From Amphibalanus amphitrite (Eukaryota > Arthropoda > Thecostraca > Balanomorpha > Balanidae), in the NCBI RefSeq assembly GCF_019059575.1, contig NW_024882320.1, forward strand, positions 62,001 through 126,000: a stretch of DNA of 64,000 nt. The letters are read 5' to 3'. Each line of letters opens with the position of its first letter. Within the stretch, counting starts at the first letter, position 1. This document shows, piece by piece, positions 10,582-20,240 of this stretch. The position numbers were made by a program, and so were the translations under genes. The notes beneath the pieces were generated by a model. The model was not told the origin of the DNA. It worked only from the letters and a program-made list of their open reading frames with translations, and searched no databases.

Positions 10582-13500
10582 GGAAGATGAGCCTTGATGC
10601 GCAGAGTGCAGGTTTTTTTATGATCTGACGGCGGAGGTTCCTGGGAATAACCAGTCTCAGGTCCTTTTCGTCTACGCCGTACATCAAAAGGTCGTCGGCT
10701 ATGCACAGACGGTCTCGGACATTGTAGAAGTCTCGCACTAGTGGGTCTTCTTGGGCCCGAGTATTGGCGAAACTGTCTGACGATACCTTCTGAGACAGCA
10801 GCTGATACTGCTCGTCAGACTGCGCAGCGTCTTTGACGTGTTGGGGATCCATGGCTATGACGTCTTTTGAGGTGGCCGTTAATGCTGCCACAATGGCGCC
10901 CAAGGCCTCCAGATCCTCACTAACGTCCGTGTCATCCTTGTCTGGTTCTAGAGCGCCGACTGGGTACCTCGAGAGCGTGTCTGCGGCCAGATTCTGCTTC
11001 CCAGGCAAGTGCTTGATCCGATAGTCGAACAGCAGCGTCTTCTCCTTGAGACGAAGCAGCCTTGGGTTTGATATGTCACCGAGGGCTCTGTTGCCAAGGA
11101 TTTTCACCAGCGGCCGGTGGTCCACGAGAAGAAGGAAGCCCGGATTACCGAGGAGGAACAGCCTGGCCTTCTTGAAGCACCACGCCACGGCCAGTGCCTC
11201 GCCTTCCACCGCTGAGTAGTTTGATTCCGCCGAAGACAGATGGCGGCTACCACAGAGGGCCAGCTTCCAGCCCCCTGTACAGCAGAACGGCGCTTGATCT
11301 TTGGCACAGCTGCAGTGCTGCTGGAGGATCACGAAGCCAATTCCATTTCTGGACCAGTCGGTCACCACGGCGGTTGGCCGGGACCGGTCGAAGTAGGCGA
11401 GTCCATTTGCCGCCATACTGCATATGGCTTCTTTGGTTTTGTTCAAGATCGTCTGGAGATTCTGATCCCAGTAGACTTTCTTGGAGGCTCCAGGCTTCAG
11501 AAGGTCTCTGAATGGTTCCATCAGGGGTGAGACGGCCATGAACGGCGCGAGCTGGTTCACCAGCCCAAACCAGGATCTGATGTCTGTGATGGATGGCTGC
11601 TCCGGCATAGGGAAGTTCTTTATGGCTGACAGCTTGTCGCCTGTTGGCTTGTAGTCTTCCCATCCTAGGAAATAGCCGACGAACTCGACATCACGACGAC
11701 AGAATTTGAACTTGTCGGGGTTCAATGTCACACCGTTTCTGCCACACAGCGTGAGGTAGTCGAATGTGTGGAAGAACGCTTGTTTGATATCTGCATCGTA
11801 CAGCAGAGTGTCGTCGATGCATTTACACTGTCTTTCCACACCAGCGACTATGTCATCATATCTTTTTGTGTAGGCGTCACCAGCTGAACAGTGACCCTGC
11901 GGTGTACGCAGATACTGATATCGGCCGTACTCAGTGATGAAGGTTGTCAGTTTGCGACTTTCCTCGTCTAGCATCACTTGGTGATACCCATTAAAGGCGT
12001 CTAGAACCGTCTTGTAGCTTTTTGGGGGGATGCTGCTTACCATGTCGAATGGTGGAGGGGTATGGTGAGTCTCGCGGAGACATGCTTTGTTACCGGGCTG
12101 GAAATCCACCGTTCTCCTCGGTTTGCCGTCCTTTTTCGGTACAGTGACCATCCTGAAGCACCACTCCGAGGGCTCTCCGGCAGGAACTGGTCTCAGGATA
12201 CCCCTGGCGACATCGTCATCCAGCTGACGCTTGACCTCTTTCTTCCAGTGATGTGGAATTGGAATGGGTGTGTGAGCGACGAACGGCTCAGCTCCATCCT
12301 TCAGGTGGATGTGGTGTGGCGGCCCCGACATGGCCGGGAGCGGCTGACACGTGGTGTTGAAGGTGCTGTCCGAGAAGTGCTCCTTCAGCCAGGCCTCCAG
12401 CTTTGGTATGTTTCCCTCCGTGGGTGGAAATGGGAGCTGGTTTGGACGATCAGGCAGGTGGTGGGGCCTGTCTGTGGACATGTCGGCGCCTTCAGGAGGA
12501 TGATCAGCGCCAGAGATGGCGCCGATCTGGTGACACGGAAAGTCGGCATGTACGATGCTCAGATTCCTACATGCTGATAGCGAGAGGAACATGTCACTGA
12601 CGCCCGCTACCACAAATATGTCTTCTGTGATTTGCCTGTCTTGAAGGCAAAGCCGCATCCGGATGGTGCCAAGCACTTGCAGACCACCACCGGCTGCATG
12701 CTGCATACGTCTTGGCGTCTTCTTTAAGTGTTTGGGGCTGAGTCCCAGCTGTGTTAGATGTGAGCGACCCATGACGGAGACTTCAGCACCGGTGTCGGCG
12801 ATGGCGCTGAGAACACGCGACTTGCGGCTGCCGGGGTGAGTCACAGTGAGCTGTAGGCGAGGAAGTCCGCGCCCGACACCAGCTACGACGTTAGGCTCAA
12901 CGCGCACCGAGCTGAGCGTTGTCTTGCTTCGACACACAGTGCTGAAGTGGCCTTTCTTACCGCACTGGGTGCAGAATTTGTCGTGCGCCGGACAGCCTTG
13001 TCGACCCTTGGTGTGTGCAGCGCGCCCACAGAAGGAGCATGGGGCTGCCGGCTGGTGGGATTTGCCCTGCTTCTGCCGGGTGTGAGCGGACATCCTGGCG
13101 GCAAGCTCGGGTGCTTGATCTGGATCCGGCTGTTCGATGTCCTCAGCGGTGTCGACTGGAGCTACGGCCGCAGCTACAGAAGTGGCGGAAGCCATCGACA
13201 GCTCATGTTTGTCTCTATATGCTGACTCATGCGCTTCACAGTACGAACGCAGCGCCTCGAAGCTGGAGAAGCTGCTGTGCTTCAGTAGAAGCTCCTGCTG
13301 TAGCGCCTCGCTCTGGACGCCGCAGGTGATCTGGTCAGTCAGCATCCAGTCGGTAAGGTCGCTGTTGCAGGAGGGACACGTGAAGCGGCAGTCGGCGGCA
13401 GTTTGCTTACACCGGACGACGAACTCTCTGATTGGTTCAGTTGGCGTCTGTGCTAGCGCGTGGAAACGTTTGCGAGCCACAGCTGGGTTGCTACTGTGTT

Positions 13501-14035
13501 TGGTGATGTTGCCGATTTCCTGCAGTGCCTGGTCGACGCTGTAGCTCTGCCATTTATCGCCATGAATAGTATCGATGGCCTGCCGTAGCTGTGCGTCACA
13601 CATCAGACGTATGTGCGTCACGGTGGCTGAATTACAGTCCTGTGTAAGACGCTGGTAGTCATGCCAGTCACGGCAGAACGTGCGGTATTCCACGGAGGAC
13701 ATCTCGTACGTGCCGGTCGGTGGCCTGACATTTTTGACTTCTCGCTGTACTGAGCGGTTTGAGGATGACTGATCAGGAGCGCTTGTGTTCGGCGCTTGGG
13801 CAGCCACGATATGAGTCAGCTGCTCCATTAGGGAATCTCGCTGGGCCTCGCGCGCCTGGGATTCGAGGAGCGATGCTCGCAGGTCCGTTAGCTGTTGCTG
13901 CAGGAGCAAGAGCGGTGAGGTCTCTGCAGCTGATGCGGTGTCATCTGCTGGCGTATTGATGTCGCCGCTGGCCCCCTCAAACTCTTCAGCCGCTGTGGCT
14001 AGTTGTAGCAGGGCACTGGGGTCATCACTCGCCAT
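10565..14035 (-). CDS. Gag-protease-RT-RNase H polyprotein of the gypsy element
   Basis: One 1156-codon frame carries gag and most of pol without a gag/pol frameshift. The gag end has a CCHC knuckle, CTQCGKKGHFSTVC, near residues 353-367. The protease motif ADTGAEVSVM follows near 410. RT has CIDDTLLYD near 735 (DD pair preceded by Cys-Ile rather than the usual Tyr-x), and RNase H has TDWSRNG, EGEALAVAW and LLVDHRPLV. The frame ends inside the RNase H-integrase linker at a run of seven A (element strand). Integrase continues in another frame, so one extra A probably caused the break. The capsid region is too diverged to recognise by motif. Confidence 0.9.
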   Translation of the reverse strand: MASDDPSALLQLATAAEEFEGASGDINTPADDTASAAETSPLLLLQQQLTDLRASLLESQAREAQRDSLMEQLTHIVAAQAPNTSAPDQSSSNRSVQREVKNVRPPTGTYEMSSVEYRTFCRDWHDYQRLTQDCNSATVTHIRLMCDAQLRQAIDTIHGDKWQSYSVDQALQEIGNITKHSSNPAVARKRFHALAQTPTEPIREFVVRCKQTAADCRFTCPSCNSDLTDWMLTDQITCGVQSEALQQELLLKHSSFSSFEALRSYCEAHESAYRDKHELSMASATSVAAAVAPVDTAEDIEQPDPDQAPELAARMSAHTRQKQGKSHQPAAPCSFCGRAAHTKGRQGCPAHDKFCTQCGKKGHFSTVCRSKTTLSSVRVEPNVVAGVGRGLPRLQLTVTHPGSRKSRVLSAIADTGAEVSVMGRSHLTQLGLSPKHLKKTPRRMQHAAGGGLQVLGTIRMRLCLQDRQITEDIFVVAGVSDMFLSLSACRNLSIVHADFPCHQIGAISGADHPPEGADMSTDRPHHLPDRPNQLPFPPTEGNIPKLEAWLKEHFSDSTFNTTCQPLPAMSGPPHHIHLKDGAEPFVAHTPIPIPHHWKKEVKRQLDDDVARGILRPVPAGEPSEWCFRMVTVPKKDGKPRRTVDFQPGNKACLRETHHTPPPFDMVSSIPPKSYKTVLDAFNGYHQVMLDEESRKLTTFITEYGRYQYLRTPQGHCSAGDAYTKRYDDIVAGVERQCKCIDDTLLYDADIKQAFFHTFDYLTLCGRNGVTLNPDKFKFCRRDVEFVGYFLGWEDYKPTGDKLSAIKNFPMPEQPSITDIRSWFGLVNQLAPFMAVSPLMEPFRDLLKPGASKKVYWDQNLQTILNKTKEAICSMAANGLAYFDRSRPTAVVTDWSRNGIGFVILQQHCSCAKDQAPFCCTGGWKLALCGSRHLSSAESNYSAVEGEALAVAWCFKKARLFLLGNPGFLLLVDHRPLVKILGNRALGDISNPRLLRLKEKTLLFDYRIKHLPGKQNLAADTLSRYPVGALEPDKDDTDVSEDLEALGAIVAALTATSKDVIAMDPQHVKDAAQSDEQYQLLSQKVSSDSFANTRAQEDPLVRDFYNVRDRLCIADDLLMYGVDEKDLRLVIPRNLRRQIIKKPALCASRLIFHAGTS

Positions 14036-14060
14036 ATTGACACTTTTACTTTAATTAATA

Positions 14061-14071
14061 CGACCGCGCCA
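14061..14071 (-). other. Primer-binding site of the gypsy element
   Basis: Immediately inside the 5' LTR the element strand reads TGGCGCGGTCG. TGG complements the CCA end of a tRNA, as expected for a minus-strand primer. The tRNA was not identified. Confidence 0.7.
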
Positions 14072-14209
14072 TGTAAGGGAGATATCGTAACGTATACGAG
14101 AGCGAGCAAAAGTATATTTTTTAATCCCGACCAAAACAGACACATCAATTTTCTAACGAAAAGACTCGTGCACATTAGCACGTGGTCTAGGATGTTGAGC
14201 ACCCCTACA
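14072..14209 (-). repeat. 5' LTR of the gypsy element
   Basis: 138 bp, TG...CA ends, same sequence as 9485-9622 by eye. It is unusually short for a gypsy LTR. In element orientation it is followed directly by the primer-binding site and, after about 36 bases, by the gag start codon. Confidence 0.93.
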
Positions 14210-15263
14210 GGCTATCTAACTAAACATCGCATTTTACCGAACCATTACAGCTCATTTAGGTACTGATCCCAGAGATCGGTGAATCAATGTCACCAAGAGA
14301 CTGTCAGTGTCGTCTCAGTGCCAATAAGTAAAAAGCGGTGATAACGTTCAACACCGAACAGTCAACTGCGGTGCACGTAGTTTTTTTTTTAGCATTAGGG
14401 CCTTGCGGTACAGGATATATTGAGTGAATTGCAGCTCACCTGCGGAAGCCCCCCTATCATAAAGGTGCCTGGCGGCAATGGAAAATACCACACGGGACCG
14501 GTAAATGGTTTCGCGAGGACGCGCGGTCGTTGTTAATGTTCCGTTGTCGTCTTTCCTTCCAGGAAACAAGGATTTCATATGAGAAGAACTAGCTACCCTT
14601 TACCGAATATCAACGAAGCAGTGTTCTCAGGTGAAGGTAAGTCCTAACTCCTAGTTGCCACGCACGTCCCTAGATAAATGCCGATGTCAGTGGGGGTAGC
14701 ACCGAGCACGTTTGCGGACTCAGAAAGGTGGCAATGAATGTTGCGGAGAGCATGCTTAAAAAGTCTCAAAAACAAAACTGTCATGATTTTACTCCCATAA
14801 GCGTTGCTGTGCGATTTCGCAATTCGTTCTGTGCGAGGAATACGACACAATTTCTTTTTCGGGCGCTGCGGGATATTCAAATGCCCCAATTACCCCCTCC
14901 CTGAATCCGCTAGTATTCGGATACATATTTAGTCATTTCAATTCGGTTTGCGTCTTTTATATTACTTTGTGAATCGGAGAGCGCATATTCTTTCCGGAGA
15001 CCGCATATTCTTTTGTTTACAGTTGTTTTTAGCCAACGTGAGGGGTGCCGTCGTGGCTCAGTAAGTTACACTTCCACAAATTTTACACTCTTAGAACCGG
15101 CTTCACGTGCGCTCTTATCATTGTCTGCCGGCCTCATCCCTGACCGTCCGGTTTCTTCTTGCTGGATGCATGGCCTCCGCTCCCGACCTACTGAATCAGT
15201 CCTTTGTTGGCGTCAGTTTCTACTTCTGGTCGTCTGACTCATTTCCTGGTCGTCTGTCCTCCG
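14210..15263. other. Intergenic, no gene supported
   Basis: No coding exon recognised. The segment at about 14855-14930 resembles sequence near 2500-2580 and 18945-18980 (TCGGGCGCYGCGGG followed by a pyrimidine-rich stretch), a likely dispersed repeat. A T-rich run lies near 14380. Confidence 0.4.
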
Positions 15264-15755
15264 CTATTGGTCCATTTGTCGCCGGACCGATGGCGCAGCG
15301 TCGTCCACTGTGCCGTGATGTTCCTCGATCTGACAGAGGAACCAGGCGCTGCTGAAGTCACAGTCCATGGCAGCCCACTCGCCCTCCTTGCCGTAGTTGA
15401 TGAAGGCGCAGTCACCGAGCGGCTGGCCGTCCCACCAGTTGTCAAAGTCGTACTGGGAGCCGTCAGACCAGCGCCAGGGCGACGTGGTAGCGAGTCGGCT
15501 CAGGCCCAGCCACGCCGCTGTGCCATTGGCCACTGTCTCGGCCAGGAAGGCGTTCTGTAACAGGTCGTGGATGGAGACCGACCGGGCGCCCGGTGTGCCG
15601 TAGTCACAGATGTTGTCCACTGTGTACCACGGCGCGAAGATCTGCACCATGCAGTAGCACATGCCGTTCGTGTAGGGGATCCAGTCGTCGGACGGACAGC
15701 AGGAGCAGGCGACGATAGCCGACAGCAGCAACAACACGCGAGGGCTCGACCTCAT
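15264..15755 (-). CDS. Secreted C-type lectin-like protein
   Basis: Single-exon, 163 residues. The N-terminus MRSSPRVLLLLSAIVACSCC is a clear signal peptide, with the mature chain starting around the CCPSDDW segment. One C-type lectin fold fills the rest: CYC near the first strand, WLGLSR (the WIGL equivalent), WRWSDGSQYDFDNW, and the paired cysteines in DCAFINYG and WAAMDCDFSSAWFLCQ. There is a possible N-glycosylation site, NGT. The usual calcium and sugar motifs EPN/QPD and WND are replaced by QPL and MDC, so calcium-dependent sugar binding by the classical site is doubtful. Such proteins act in arthropod immunity or extracellular matrix; the role here is unknown. Confidence 0.85.
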   Translation of the reverse strand: MRSSPRVLLLLSAIVACSCCPSDDWIPYTNGMCYCMVQIFAPWYTVDNICDYGTPGARSVSIHDLLQNAFLAETVANGTAAWLGLSRLATTSPWRWSDGSQYDFDNWWDGQPLGDCAFINYGKEGEWAAMDCDFSSAWFLCQIEEHHGTVDDAAPSVRRQMDQ

Positions 15756-16690
15756 GGCGAGCGGCTGAGTCTAGACAAACTGTCCAGACGAGGATGACGT
15801 GGTGGGGCGCGTTGCGTACTCCGGACGAGACGCACGGCACCACAAATGCTGTTTGTAGTTTGTCTACCTTCTGTCTGATGCGAGCGGGACTTGACTTCGT
15901 CGAGACTGCTATTCAAACGGTACCTCGTCGGGGCACGTCTGTCTCTGCTTTAGATCACTGATGCCACTCTTTCCGCTCGACTCGTTTGCACCGTTACTGA
16001 AACTCCTGTGAGACGGATCCCTACCATTGCGACAGCTGGTTGCAGGTCGTGAGAATTGCCATGTGTGGAGGGATGGGAGACAGACGCGACCTCAGCTGGG
16101 TGAGAACGGGCGATATGTGAGCACCGCGCTACAGCAGCATGATAGGTATGTTCGTATTGAGCGGGAGGGAGGAGTTTTTTAAATGTCCGCTTTTTTCACC
16201 GATTTTTTTTTTTTCAAATCATGTATTTTTACACGCACAAAATTCATCAAACAACATATAAGTGCCGACTAACTCGCTCATCACCTCACGGCTCACTACA
16301 CGTGACCCTTATTCACCGATTTATCTCCTGAACGGAACTGCATTACCTAGTACTTAGGACGTAAGTGTGTCATACAGCCTAGTTTATTTTTTTATGTCGT
16401 TCAGAGTCCACAGCATCTGTCACAGTCTATGGCAAACCACTCGCTTGCCTGTCACAGTTGATCGCCGTACGCCGTACGGCTGGCCTCCCCAACAGTTACC
16501 GAAGTTCGCCCTTCATATGTTTCCAAAGTAACGTCGATTGCGTGCATAGATATATTTTTCATCGCAACCAGCGTTGCCATATAGATAACTGGCTATGCTG
16601 CTTCCTATACAGGAGTGAGTTTCATTCGAACGAAAACTTTAATCGATCCATGTCATCATCACATTTCACGCAGCGTTGAAGTCATATTGC
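15756..16690. other. Intergenic between the lectin and alkaline phosphatase 1
   Basis: No gene supported. It holds the lectin promoter (no clear TATA) and the 3' end of alkaline phosphatase 1. A TTTATT at 16383-16388 would read AATAAA for the minus-strand phosphatase transcript, about 300 bases after its stop. Confidence 0.45.
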
Positions 16691-18352
16691 CTATTTCTTG
16701 TCGCACACGGTGGCGAAGTCTCCCTGGCAGAGAGCGTAGTTGATGACGTGGTGGATGACGTTCTCCTCCAGACTGCCGCGCAGGAGGTGGGCACCCGGAC
16801 CGCGCGCAAAGATACCCACATCCTCTCCTCCGTGGGTCTCCTTGGGCAGGTAGATGCCGGCGATCTGCTTGTAGTGCGGGTCGCGCCACTCGGCCGTCTC
16901 GCTCATGTCGGTCAGACGAGCGCGCTTGGCCTCGAACTCAGCCCAGTCCTCGGTGCCTCCCGGACCGTTGGCGTACTGCATGATGGGGTAGGGCAGCTTG
17001 GGCGGCGGGCCTCCCTTCTGCATGCCGCCAGCCAGGAAGGAGGACGGGCCGAACATATCCAGGCCGCGCTCCGGGTAGCCGTTGATACCGAATGTGTGCG
17101 AGTGGTCCGAGGAGACCACGATCAGCGTCTCTGACTCATCGGTGTTGTCCATGACGTGCTGGACGACCTCCTCCAGCTCGATGGTCTCGTCGATGGCCGT
17201 GTACGCGTTGCCGTAGTGGTGGCCGTGGTCGATCTTGGCGCCTTCCACAAACAGCACGAAGCCGTTCGGTCCGCGCTTCAGGATCTCCAGAGCCTTCTTC
17301 ACCATCTCGGTCAGGTTGACGTCGTCGGGGGTCTGGAAGGCGCGGTACTGCATATGGCTGCGGCTGAACAGACCCAGCACGTAGTCGGCAGAGGTGGCGT
17401 CGAAGTTGTTCAGCTCATCCTTGGTGGTCAGGTAGGCGTAGCTACGTCCCAGAGAAGCCTGCTTGTCCTTCCACTCCTGGATCAGGTCACGACCGTCCAG
17501 ACGGGAGCCACCCTCGACCTCCTTCGGCGTGAACTTGCCCCAGCCGCCACCGAAGGCGACGTTGATGTCAATGCCCTCACGCTCGACGAACTGGGTAGAC
17601 AGGTCCTTCATGGAGTTCTTGCACGAGTCCTTGACGGGTCCGGTCATCCATTCCATGGCGACGAAGTCGGCGTCGGACTCCCAGGTACGGTAAGCAGTGT
17701 GGCCGAAGGTGGCAGCGGGAGAGGCGTGCGTGATACGGGCGGTGGACACCAGACCGACCCACTTACCGGCCTCCACGCCGTAGCGGAGGATCGACTTGGG
17801 CGAGGAGGCCTCGTTGACAGCATCGCAGTTCCAGATGAGGACGGAGCAGTCGACACCGACCGTGAGGAAGTTGCCCTTGGCGCCGGTCAGGTAGGCAGTG
17901 GCCGTGGAGGCGGAGTCGGCCGTCCAGCGATCGCAGTTGTACGTCTTGGACAGTCCCAGGTAGGGGAAGGTCTCCCAGGAGAGCATGGTGTGCTCGGGCA
18001 CATCAGCGCCGCTAAGGAGACCCTTGCGCTTCCTGGCGGCCGCCAGCGTAGCGATAGACATACCGTCTCCGATGAAGAGCACGGCGTTCTTGGCCTGGTG
18101 GTCGTACACAGGATCGGCCAGCTTGGTCCTCAGAATGTCCTGGGCGATCTCCTTCCAGAACACCGAGTCCAGCACCTTACCGGAGCGGGAGAGGGAGGCG
18201 CCGTCTCCGAGGCCCATCTTCTGCTGCACCTCCTGGTAGGTGGGCGCGTTCATCTCGTGCATCTCCAGCTCGTCCTGGTCCTCGACCCGGGAGTCGAGGG
18301 GCACGGCCACGGCCACGGCCGCCACGCAGGCGGCGACCACAAGCAGCTTCAT
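16691..18352 (-). CDS. Alkaline phosphatase 1, secreted, intronless
   Basis: Metal-dependent phosphomonoesterase, 553 residues. I start at the ATG at 18352 because it opens a signal peptide (MKLLVVAACVAAVAVAVP); the longer upstream frame adds leader sequence. Active-site features: FIGDGMS (metal Asp, about residues 93-99), DRWTADSASTATAYLTG with nucleophile Ser147, HASPAATFGHTAYRTWESD, VEGAKIDHGHH, SSDHSHTF and ETHGGEDVGIFARGPGAHLL. The C-terminus ends CQGDFATVCDKK with no hydrophobic tail, so it is probably soluble rather than GPI-anchored. No intron interrupts it. It is divergently paired with the copy at 26973; residues about 133-400 differ at only two positions while the ends differ more. 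Confidence 0.95.
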   Translation of the reverse strand: MKLLVVAACVAAVAVAVPLDSRVEDQDELEMHEMNAPTYQEVQQKMGLGDGASLSRSGKVLDSVFWKEIAQDILRTKLADPVYDHQAKNAVLFIGDGMSIATLAAARKRKGLLSGADVPEHTMLSWETFPYLGLSKTYNCDRWTADSASTATAYLTGAKGNFLTVGVDCSVLIWNCDAVNEASSPKSILRYGVEAGKWVGLVSTARITHASPAATFGHTAYRTWESDADFVAMEWMTGPVKDSCKNSMKDLSTQFVEREGIDINVAFGGGWGKFTPKEVEGGSRLDGRDLIQEWKDKQASLGRSYAYLTTKDELNNFDATSADYVLGLFSRSHMQYRAFQTPDDVNLTEMVKKALEILKRGPNGFVLFVEGAKIDHGHHYGNAYTAIDETIELEEVVQHVMDNTDESETLIVVSSDHSHTFGINGYPERGLDMFGPSSFLAGGMQKGGPPPKLPYPIMQYANGPGGTEDWAEFEAKRARLTDMSETAEWRDPHYKQIAGIYLPKETHGGEDVGIFARGPGAHLLRGSLEENVIHHVINYALCQGDFATVCDKK

Positions 18353-18426
18353 TGTCAGTTGTGGTTGTGGACTGTTGACACTCACCGTCTCCAGTGAGGC
18401 TGTACCGATACCCAAACCGCATGCCA

Positions 18427-18433
18427 ATATATA
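18427..18433 (-). promoter_or_regulatory. TATA box of alkaline phosphatase 1
   Basis: The minus strand reads TATATAT about 75 bases before the start codon. A TCACT initiator-like site lies about 35 bases further on, near 18397. A similar TATA arrangement precedes the second copy. Confidence 0.6.
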
Positions 18434-19611
18434 CGTGGTCTGAAAATTGAGGACATCTGTGTGCCATGGTATAATTGTAGATATTATTCAATTATCACAT
18501 TATGGTCATGTGCACCGAAGGATTATTGTGGTTAACCACCAGCACATGTTCAGAAAATTGGTGACACTTGGTGCTTGTTCGGATCTATTTAGCATACTTC
18601 TGCTAACCATTCGTGATCGCTTCGGTAAACACGTATTTGTGGCACACTTCTGTGTGATTTCAAATATGTATTGTTTATCAATTTTATATGCATAGGTGAT
18701 TTCGGTTTTTGAATCATTTTTCCTTGATTCACTTCCCTGTTGAAGAAGTGAATCGTGCACCAATACACTAAGCCGTCTTGGTCAGGGATGTCGCACTGAT
18801 GGACGTTGAAACAACTCCACGCTAGGCCATCTTATACATGCTGATGCATCTCAAGCATCTGTCATGTATCCTCTATTTTTCTCGAGTAGTCTCATAGGTG
18901 TAGGGCTGTAGCCTGTAGGCCCATTGAGGAATCAAGATAGACGGCATCGGGCGCTGCGGGGCGTCCGATTCTCCCCAAAAGGTTTTGCCTAATTCAACTA
19001 CCTTAGCTTCCCTTTTGTACGTTGCTGTATGGTTAACCTTCGTCCGGGTGGGGGGCGTTTTTGGCCGGTGACCTCTGAGTTCAAAGCGGCCCAAGGTACG
19101 GGTGCGATTATTGATAAATAAGTTCGCGAAAAACGGTCGCAGCGCCGCGAATTTTGCATCATCGTGTCCGCCTCGCTCAGGCGCGTCGAATGATATACCT
19201 ACTTTTTGTCCGGGTGATGTCAACTTGAGGTGTTGACCAAGGTTATTTCAGAGCCCCCTAGCCTACGAAGCTGGTTGAAGGAGGTCATATTGCATATCAT
19301 TCGATTCGGCAAGTCTTCCTGAGTCCATTGATGGCTTTCCCGACTCGCTAGCTCAATTTAATCGGGAGTTATTGACGAAAAAATGCCCTCGGACGTGTTA
19401 TTTGCCTCGGACGTGGGCCGTGGGAAGCGGCGTGGAGGAGGTGCGGCTGCCGACGCTCGGGGGCCGCTGCCGCTGGCAGATGCGATGCGGCTCCCCCTGG
19501 ATGGCGTCCTACTCTTGGGGGCCGCTCGGCTGTCGGCAGCGGCATTCTGACCCCTTGGGGCTGCTCGACTGCCAGCGGCGGCGGGCCTCCGCCTGCTGGG
19601 GAGTGCGGCGG
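18434..19611. other. Upstream region of alkaline phosphatase 1, no gene
   Basis: No coding exon supported. It contains AT-rich sequence next to the promoter, a copy of the TCGGGCGCTGCGGG repeat near 18946, and GC-rich sequence at 19420-19610 that borders the foldback element. Confidence 0.4.
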
Positions 19612-20240
19612 CCTACTATGGACGTCAAACCCCTTGAGACCCCACTTTTTTGCGATAATTTTTAAATGCGTCAACTCTCGTTGACAATATTCTGGCAATG
19701 TGTGTTTTGGAACCTGCCGAAACTTTTATTACTAAGGTATTTTGACGCCAAACGATTATGAAAGGTACTTCTCATTCACTCGTAATGTTAAATTTCACGG
19801 AACGAATCTGCTGTTTGGGTAGAGGCTACGCGCTCATGGGGCGGAGCCACGCAATGACGTCAGCGCTAAGCTCCGCCCTACCCCTCCGGCGCTCCTTGCC
19901 CGGCGACCGGTCACTCGCGTCTCTCGCTCCATTCAGGCTTGATGGTGGGCGGTAGCTGGTAGCGGTAGCGGGCGCTGGTAGATGGCATTTAGAGCAGATG
20001 GCGCTGGTGGCGGGGCTCGAGTGTGGCCGAGCGCAAGCCTCTGCCCGGGCCTGAATTGACCTTAGCATTACGAGTGAATGAGAAGTACCTTCCATAATCG
20101 CTTGGCGTCAAAATACCTTAGTAATAAAAGTTTCGGCAGGTTCTGAAACATACATTGCCAGAATATTGTCAACGAAAGTTGACGCATTTAAAAATTATCG
20201 CAAAAAGTGGGGTCTCAAGGGGTTTGACGTTCATAGTAGG
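19612..20240. mobile_element. Foldback element with about 180-bp inverted arms
   Basis: The arms 19612-19791 and 20062-20240 are inverted copies with a few mismatches (outer ends CCTACTATG... and ...CATAGTAGG). The spacer of about 270 bp is GC-rich and has no coding frame. The outermost bases pair right to the edge and no clear target duplication was found. It is probably a non-autonomous DNA transposon or a foldback rearrangement. Confidence 0.7.

Larger units (their letters stand above)
9485..14209 (-). mobile_element. Complete Ty3/gypsy-type LTR retrotransposon, frameshifted
   Basis: Two 138-bp direct repeats, both TG...CA, bound the element. GGCTA is duplicated outside them (9480-9484 and 14210-14214), so the insertion is intact. 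In element orientation the order is 5' LTR, primer-binding site, gag-protease-RT-RNase H, integrase, polypurine tract, 3' LTR. Integrase after RNase H places it with Ty3/gypsy rather than copia. No env-like frame is present. The LTRs look identical, implying a recent insertion. Two single-base frame breaks interrupt pol. Confidence 0.93.

Noticed and set aside
17156-18397. 413-codon open frame antisense to alkaline phosphatase 1
   Set aside because: It mirrors the strongly biased codons of the real gene, and a similar antisense frame occurs opposite the second copy (27111-28766). No domain or signal was seen.
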